Assembly: GCA_006515835.1 (NCBI GenBank)
Contig: VFBG01000014.1
Coordinates: forward strand, 1-32,827
DNA length: 32,827 nt
Direction: 5' to 3'
DNA from: a bacterium
GTDB taxonomy: Bacteria > Pseudomonadota > Alphaproteobacteria > Caulobacterales > Caulobacteraceae
Both the position numbers and the translations under genes were made by a program. Numbering within the stretch: position 1 is the stretch's first letter; each line of letters starts with the position of its first letter. The notes under the pieces are model-generated. The model did not search any database. It saw nothing but the letters and a program-made list of their open reading frames with translations, and was not told where the DNA came from. Below, one piece after another: positions 27,717 through 32,827 of the stretch.

Positions 27717-28175
27717 ATGAGTGATGGTCCGGAAATCTGGTTCTACCACCTTGAGCGGTCAACCCTGGAACAGGTGCTGCCCGGCCTGATGGAGAAGACG
27801 CGCGAGCGGGGCTGGCGGGCGCTCGTGCGCGCCGCCGACGCCCGTTTGCTCGACGATATCGATGAGCGTTTTTGGACGTATCGAGACGACAGCTTCCTGG
27901 CGCATGGCAGGGCGTCCGGGGCGGAAGCAGCGCGGCAGCCCATACTGCTGACCGAATCGCTTGAGAACCCGAACGGCGCTCAGGCGCTGTTCATTGTGGA
28001 CGGCTCAGAACTGGGCGACACGAAAGGTTTCGAGCGATGCTTCATCATCTTCGACGGACGCGACGAGACGGCGCTGACGGGCGCGCGCGTCCGGTGGAAG
28101 TCGCTGAAGGATGCGGGCGCGGCGCTGGCCTACTGGAAGCAATCTCCGGAAGGACGCTGGGAAAAGGCGGCCTGA
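27717..28175 (+). CDS. holC: DNA polymerase III chi subunit
   Basis: EIWFYHLERSTLEQVLPGLMEKTRERGWRALVRAADARLLDDIDERFWTYRDDSFLAHGR...QPILLTESLENPNGAQALFIVDG. ATG abuts the right repeat arm. Confidence 0.93.
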   Translation: MSDGPEIWFYHLERSTLEQVLPGLMEKTRERGWRALVRAADARLLDDIDERFWTYRDDSFLAHGRASGAEAARQPILLTESLENPNGAQALFIVDGSELGDTKGFERCFIIFDGRDETALTGARVRWKSLKDAGAALAYWKQSPEGRWEKAA

Positions 28176-28486
28176 TCGCCGTGCTGGCGTTGGCGGCGTG
28201 CGCCGCGCCGGCCTCCGAGGCCCTGGCACCCCGCACCATCGAGGAAGCCCAGATCAACCAGCCGACCGGCTCGCGCCCGTCGAATCCCACCGCTGACATG
28301 TGCCGGGCGGGTGAACTTCAATGGCTCGTCGGGAAACCGAAGACCGATATCCCCGTTCCCGTTGATGTGGTGAACCGACGCGTCACCTGCACGACATGCC
28401 CGGTCACCGAGGACTATTCGCCGACCCGCCTGAACATCTTCTTCAACGAGCAGACCGAAGTCGTCGAACAGGTTCGCTGCGGTTGA
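28094..28486 (+). CDS. I78-like (peptidase inhibitor family) putative lipoprotein, copy 1; start uncertain
   Basis: LIAVLALAAC lipobox-like; MCRAGELQWLVGK...VTCTTCPVTEDYSPTRLNIFFNEQTEVVEQVRCG. Only in-frame starts are GTG 28094 or ATG 28037, both inside holC. Confidence 0.7.
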   Translation: MEVAEGCGRGAGLLEAISGRTLGKGGLIAVLALAACAAPASEALAPRTIEEAQINQPTGSRPSNPTADMCRAGELQWLVGKPKTDIPVPVDVVNRRVTCTTCPVTEDYSPTRLNIFFNEQTEVVEQVRCG

Positions 28487-28508
28487 GCCCCTCACAGGAG
28501 ACGAGCCG

Positions 28509-28805
28509 ATGAAACTCCAGGCCCTCAGCCTTGCCGCAGCGGCGCTGCTGATCGCATCCTGCGCACCCGTCGACGCCGGCGATCCGGCGCCGATGCCGCC
28601 CGACGACGGTCCGACCCAGTGCAAGGCGGACCAGTATCAGCGCTATGTCGGCCGCAACCGATCCGAACTGCCGGCGCGCCCGGCCGGGGAGGTCTGGCGC
28701 GTGACCTGCACCACCTGCCCCGTGACGATGGACTACAGCCCGCGGCGCCTGAACATCCTGTTCGATGAAGCAACCGGGGTGATCCGCGAGGTCAAATGCG
28801 GATGA
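28509..28805 (+). CDS. I78-like putative lipoprotein, copy 2
   Basis: MKLQALSLAAAALLIASCAPVDAG; QCKADQYQRYVGRNRSELP...VTCTTCPVTMDYSPRRLNILFDEATGVIREVKCG. Good SD (CAGGAGACGAG). Confidence 0.82.
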   Translation: MKLQALSLAAAALLIASCAPVDAGDPAPMPPDDGPTQCKADQYQRYVGRNRSELPARPAGEVWRVTCTTCPVTMDYSPRRLNILFDEATGVIREVKCG

Positions 28806-29074
28806 AGTGGGCGATAGCCGCTGCGGGCCTTGCGCTCGTGGCCTGCGCACCTGTCGCGCCGTCTCCGGACACGACCCCGATTCCGCAGCGTTGCGACGCG
28901 GCGGCCGCCCGGTCGCTGATCGGTTCGCATATCGGCGCGGTTTCTTTCCCGCAGGGCGCCAATGTCCGGATCGTCTGCACGACCTGCCCGACGACGAAGG
29001 ACCTGCGGCCGGACCGGCTCAACATCCGCTTCGTAGAGGCCACCGGTATCATCGAGAGCGTGGACTGCGGCTGA
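28796..29074 (+). CDS. I78-like putative lipoprotein, copy 3
   Basis: MRMKWAIAAAGLALVACAPV; RCDAAAARSLIGSHIGAVSFPQGANVRIVCTTCPTTKDLRPDRLNIRFVEATGIIESVDCG. Start overlaps the copy 2 stop. Confidence 0.82.
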   Translation: MRMKWAIAAAGLALVACAPVAPSPDTTPIPQRCDAAAARSLIGSHIGAVSFPQGANVRIVCTTCPTTKDLRPDRLNIRFVEATGIIESVDCG

Positions 29075-29139
29075 GCAGGCCCTTGGCGATTCCGCCCTTT
29101 CCCGACAAGGTACCCATGAGGGCAGGGGAGGCCCCGATC

Positions 29140-30837
29140 ATGCGCACACTCTTGCTGGCCGGCGTCGCCCTGACTGTTTCGCTGATCGGCCCTGCCGCCG
29201 TTGCTGATGCAACGACCGAACGGGCCATGCTGGACCGGATCGAACGGCCCCAGGTCTGTGGGCCTGCCGTCTCGGCCAACACCGGCACGCCGGTCGCGAA
29301 CATGGTCATGGTCGACGGTTTCGGAACCGGTGGATTCGCAGTCGATACGACCGTCCCCGAAGCCCAGGCCTGGTTCAACCACGGCGTCCGGCTTCGCTGG
29401 GCATTCGAGCACAAGGAGTCGGTCCGGGCCTTCCGTAAGGCGCGCCTGCTCGACCCGACCTGCGGTATGTGCGCCTGGGGCGAGGCCTGGGCGCTGGGCC
29501 CCAATCTTAATGGCGGCGGCAACGACGACGATAGCCAGTCCGCCGCCCTCAAGGCCGCGCGCGAAGCCCGCCGGCTGGCGCGGCGCGCCACACCCATGCA
29601 GCGCCAGATGATCGACGCTCTCGTTCAGCGCTATTCGGGCCTGAAGGGCTCACGTGACCGGCGCTTCGCCCGGGCCATGGACCGGATCGCCCGTCGCAAC
29701 CCCTCCGACATCACTGTGGCGGCCATCACCGCCGACGCCTGGATGCTCAAGGCCGACGAATGGTGGGATGATGACGGCAAGGCGAAGGACCCCGGCATCA
29801 CACGGGCCATGGAAATTCTGGAGCTGACGCTTGCCGCGGCACCGAATGATCCCGGAGCCATTCACCTCTACATCCACCTGACCGAATGGTCAGACGATCC
29901 GCACAAGGCCATTCCCTACGGAGAGCGGCTGGCCATGCTGGCACCCGGGGCCAGCCACCTGGTGCATATGCCGTCCCACACCTTCTATCGCGTCGGCCGC
30001 TATCGCGACGCCATGATGTCGAACGTCAACGCCGTGGCGCTGGACCTCAAATACGACAGCCTTGCGCGCCCGCCGGGCGGTGTGCCCGGCATGCCGCTGC
30101 ACGGTCACAACATTCATTTCGGCATGGGCGGGGCGCTGATGGCCGGCGGGGCTGATGAGGGCCTGACGCTTGCGGGCTGGTTCCTGTCCACCTACCCGGA
30201 CATCCCGGCTGACAACACGTGGCGGCAGGCCATGGCCAATAATGCCTACGCCCTCTACGGCCGGTTCGGTTCTGCGGAACAGGTCGAGGGCCTCACCGAG
30301 CCGCCCGAAACCCATCCGATGCTGCGCGTCAGCTGGCGCGTCGCCCGAGGGGAGGCGGCAGCGCGCGCCGGGGACGCTGCGGCGGTCCGGGCCGAGGCCG
30401 CGGCGATCGCCGAAATCCGCTCGCAGACCGGCTTCGCCACCGGCCCCAATGGCGAGATGCGCAACGAGTTCACGGAGGTCTCCCAACGCGTGCTTGAGGG
30501 TCGCGCCGCAATGATCGCGGGCGATGCCGATGCCGCCATCGCGGCCTTTACCCGTGCGGCCGCAATCCAGGGGCAGGGCGAGGAAGGCGGCGACCCGCCG
30601 ATCATCTGGTATCCGACCCGCCGCAGCCTTGCCGCCGCCCTGCTGCTGAAAGGCGACGCGGCCGGTGCCCGGGCAAAGGTGCTGGAACTGATCGCGGACT
30701 GGCCGAACGACCCCTACAGCTATTTCGTGCTGGCCGAGGCCGAAGCGGCCCTGGGCGACGCGACCGCCGCCGCCGAGGCGCGCCGCCGGTCGCGCATCGA
30801 ATGGATCGGTGGTGCCATGGACCTGAATCTGGCCTGA
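29140..30837 (+). CDS. Secreted TPR-repeat protein of unknown function
   Basis: MRTLLLAGVALTVSLIGPAAVADA signal peptide; FNHGVRLRWAFEHKESVRAFRKARLLDPTCGMCAWGEAWALGPNLN; TPR-like helices. Alternative ATG at 29116. Confidence 0.82.
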   Translation: MRTLLLAGVALTVSLIGPAAVADATTERAMLDRIERPQVCGPAVSANTGTPVANMVMVDGFGTGGFAVDTTVPEAQAWFNHGVRLRWAFEHKESVRAFRKARLLDPTCGMCAWGEAWALGPNLNGGGNDDDSQSAALKAAREARRLARRATPMQRQMIDALVQRYSGLKGSRDRRFARAMDRIARRNPSDITVAAITADAWMLKADEWWDDDGKAKDPGITRAMEILELTLAAAPNDPGAIHLYIHLTEWSDDPHKAIPYGERLAMLAPGASHLVHMPSHTFYRVGRYRDAMMSNVNAVALDLKYDSLARPPGGVPGMPLHGHNIHFGMGGALMAGGADEGLTLAGWFLSTYPDIPADNTWRQAMANNAYALYGRFGSAEQVEGLTEPPETHPMLRVSWRVARGEAAARAGDAAAVRAEAAAIAEIRSQTGFATGPNGEMRNEFTEVSQRVLEGRAAMIAGDADAAIAAFTRAAAIQGQGEEGGDPPIIWYPTRRSLAAALLLKGDAAGARAKVLELIADWPNDPYSYFVLAEAEAALGDATAAAEARRRSRIEWIGGAMDLNLA

Positions 30838-30843
30838 GCCGGA

Positions 30844-31716
30844 TCAGGCCGGCCCGGCGACCGCCATATTGTCGATCAGCCTGGTGCGCCCCAGCCAGGC
30901 GGCGATCAGAATGCGGCCCGGGGCGTCGACCCGACCGGCCTCGAACCCGGCCAGATCGTCAGAGCGGCGGACGGCGACATAGTCGACATGGCTGAATCCG
31001 GCCCGCAGCAGGGCCTCCCGAGCGTCCTGCTCGACAGAATCCAGAGCCGCCCCGGACGCCGCCGCCAGTCCGGCCTCCGCGAGCACGCCGTTCAGCTGAC
31101 GGGCGATCGCAAGCTCGGCTTCCGTGAGGTACGCATTGCGTGACGACAGTGCCAGGCCGTGGCCGTCCCTCATGGTCGGCGACCCGACGACTTCGGTTGG
31201 AATATCCAGATCGCGCACCAGCCGCCGCACGACCATCAACTGCTGCCAATCCTTCTCGCCGAACACGGCGACGTCCGGCTGGACCTGGTTCAGCAGTTTG
31301 GCGACCACAAGCGCAACGCCGCCGAACATCTGCGGACGGAAATCGCCCTCCAGTCCCTCGGCCGGTCCGCCGACGCTGATCGTGGTCGTCGCACCCGCCG
31401 GATACATCTCCTCGACTGACGGCGCGAAAAGCAGGTGGCAGCCCGCCCCCGCCAGCAGTTCAGCGTCCTTCGCCTCCTGCCGGGGATAGGTCCCCAGGTC
31501 TTCGTGGGCGGCGAACTGGGTCGGATTGACGAAGACGCTGGCCACGACGCGGTCCGCCCTCTGACCCGCTTCCCGCACCAGTGTCAGATGGCCTTCGTGC
31601 AGGGCACCCATGGTCGGCACGAAGCCGATCGTGAACCCTTGCCGCCGCCAGCCGCTTACAGTTTCACGCAGCGCCGCGATGCCGCGAACCACGGGGAGGG
31701 CGTCAGTCTCGGCCAT
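30844..31716 (-). CDS. panC: Pantothenate synthetase
   Basis: TIGFVPTMGALHEGHLTLVREA, SVFVNPTQFAAHEDLGTYPR, VFGEKDWQQLMVVRRLVRDL, GLALSSRNAYL. Start inside a longer ORF. Confidence 0.96.
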   Translation of the reverse strand: MAETDALPVVRGIAALRETVSGWRRQGFTIGFVPTMGALHEGHLTLVREAGQRADRVVASVFVNPTQFAAHEDLGTYPRQEAKDAELLAGAGCHLLFAPSVEEMYPAGATTTISVGGPAEGLEGDFRPQMFGGVALVVAKLLNQVQPDVAVFGEKDWQQLMVVRRLVRDLDIPTEVVGSPTMRDGHGLALSSRNAYLTEAELAIARQLNGVLAEAGLAAASGAALDSVEQDAREALLRAGFSHVDYVAVRRSDDLAGFEAGRVDAPGRILIAAWLGRTRLIDNMAVAGPA

Positions 31717-31791
31717 GATGAACGGATTAACCTTTCGGCTTAAGCCTGCTTGTGAACCGGGCGGCAAATCTTGCCGTGCCAGTGTCGGCTT

Positions 31792-32496
31792 ATGACGCCC
31801 AGCCTTATCATTCGTCCAGTCGTGGTCCTCGTTTCGGCCGTCGCCCTGAACGCCTGCGGCATGATCGACAGCGATCCCCATCGCTTCGAGAACCTTGCCA
31901 ATTCGGTCGCGGCCATCGACGTGGGCGGCAAGCGCGCCGCAGCCGCGCCGCCACGCACCGCCGCCGATGCGGGCTTGCGTCCGGCGCTGCGCGTCGAGGT
32001 AATGGACCCGCACGCGCTCTGGGATGCTCGCGACGGTCTTGAAGGTGCTGTTGAACGCGCGGCCCCTCAGCTGGTGGCAGCCGCTGCCCCTGCCGTGGCC
32101 GACGCCGTGGTTCAACAGGTGTCCTCTCGTATCGACGCCGCTTCGGCCCGCGCCGGCCTGCGTCCTGCCCTGCCGAGTCCCCGTGCGGCCGCCCTGCGCG
32201 CCAACCGGGGCCTCGTCCAGCTCGGCGCATATTCCAGCGAGGCCGCCGCCCGTTCGGCCTGGGCCCGCCTCAAGTCCGGCGAGGCCGCCTGGGCCCTGAA
32301 CGGCCTGTCGCCGGTCTATGAGGGCGTCGAGGTCGGCGGCCGTCGCCTGACCCGGCTCTGTCTGCGCAGCCGCCGGAATCGACGATCCCTGGTGCAATCG
32401 GGTCGCCTGACCCGCGCATCCACAGCCGCCGTCCATCGGATCGTTGACGTCCGCAGCCTTGGACGCGATTCTGTGGAACTGCGGTCGCGCGTCTGA
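31792..32496 (+). CDS. SPOR-domain lipoprotein; C-terminal frame uncertain after about 32360
   Basis: MTPSLIIRPVVVLVSAVALNACGMID lipobox; GLVQLGAYSSEAAARSAWARLKSGEAAWALNGLSPVYEGVEVGGRRLTRL SPOR repeat. Confidence 0.72.
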   Translation: MTPSLIIRPVVVLVSAVALNACGMIDSDPHRFENLANSVAAIDVGGKRAAAAPPRTAADAGLRPALRVEVMDPHALWDARDGLEGAVERAAPQLVAAAAPAVADAVVQQVSSRIDAASARAGLRPALPSPRAAALRANRGLVQLGAYSSEAAARSAWARLKSGEAAWALNGLSPVYEGVEVGGRRLTRLCLRSRRNRRSLVQSGRLTRASTAAVHRIVDVRSLGRDSVELRSRV

Positions 32497-32527
32497 GTCG
32501 GCGGCCGCCAACGGGGCGTGAACATCC

Positions 32528-32827
32528 ATGGCTGACCCTTCGGTCATCGTCGTCGGCAACGAAAAGGGTGGGGCGGGCAAGTCCACCCTCGCCATCCACA
32601 TCGTCTGCGGCCTGCTTCACGCGGGCCGGCGCGTGGCCATCATCGATCTGGACCTGCGCCAGCGCTCGATGGCCAAATTCTTTGCCAATCGCGCCGCCTG
32701 GATGGCCGGCAACAAGCAGGTCCTGCCGATGCCGATCGAGCCCGACATGGGCGACGGCAAGGCGCTGGCCAAGGCCGACGAGACGGAACAGATGGCCCGC
32801 TTCGAGGCTGCGATGGCCCGGGCCCGC
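32528..32827 (+). CDS. mipZ: ParA-like ATPase, division-plane positioning protein MipZ, 3' truncated (absent from the supplied ORF track because no stop is reached)
   Basis: MADPSVIVVGNEKGGAGKSTLAIHIVCGLLHAGRRVAIIDLDLRQRSMAKFFANRAAW: deviant Walker A KGGAGKST and MipZ-like DLDLRQR. Confidence 0.9.
   Translation, partial: MADPSVIVVGNEKGGAGKSTLAIHIVCGLLHAGRRVAIIDLDLRQRSMAKFFANRAAWMAGNKQVLPMPIEPDMGDGKALAKADETEQMARFEAAMARAR

Larger units (their letters stand above)
27261..27720 (+). mobile_element. Putative DUF559-bearing REP-like element at the pepA/holC junction
   Basis: Nuclease ORF enclosed by inverted structured arms, sitting between pepA and holC, which are adjacent in many Proteobacteria. 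Confidence 0.6.

Noticed and set aside
31727-31743. TTAACCTTTCGGCTTAA between divergent panC and the SPOR gene, resembling a CtrA site
   Set aside because: Spacing between TTAA half-sites is 9 nt, not the canonical 7, so not called as a CtrA box.
1-32827. CRISPR arrays, tRNA or rRNA genes, phage or integrase genes
   Set aside because: No regularly spaced repeat array, cloverleaf-like sequence, rRNA sequence or integrase/transposase motif was recognised by eye.

Overview
This 32.8-kb, GC-rich window looks like a Caulobacterales-type alphaproteobacterial chromosome (probably Brevundimonas/Caulobacter-like; inferred from gene content such as mipZ, no search run). It is mostly housekeeping: glnA (5'-truncated), tatABC, rnhA, NfeD/SPFH, a NUDIX hydrolase, an FAD-linked oxidase, a fatty-acid cluster (fabD-fabG-acpP-fabF) followed by mltG-yicC-gmk, an rsmA-pdxA-surA-lptD-lptG-lptF block on the minus strand, pepA-holC, panC, a SPOR lipoprotein and mipZ (3'-truncated). 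The strongest unusual signal is at 27261-27720. A DUF559 (Vsr/PD-(D/E)XK-like) nuclease ORF sits between two 56-nt inverted arms at the pepA|holC junction. The arms are identical except in one small hairpin, where two base pairs differ by compensatory changes. The nuclease ORF has no stop codon and reads through the right arm into holC. This looks like a REP/RAYT-type arrangement with a nuclease in place of the transposase. Other points: three tandem I78-like lipoproteins with an extra CTTCP motif; two further, unrelated inverted-repeat families; near-identical GNRA-capped terminators on both sides of one accessory gene; and out-of-frame gaps in fabF, pepA and an SPFH gene (about 22, 22 and 7 nt by remembered family alignments) that may be assembly artefacts.
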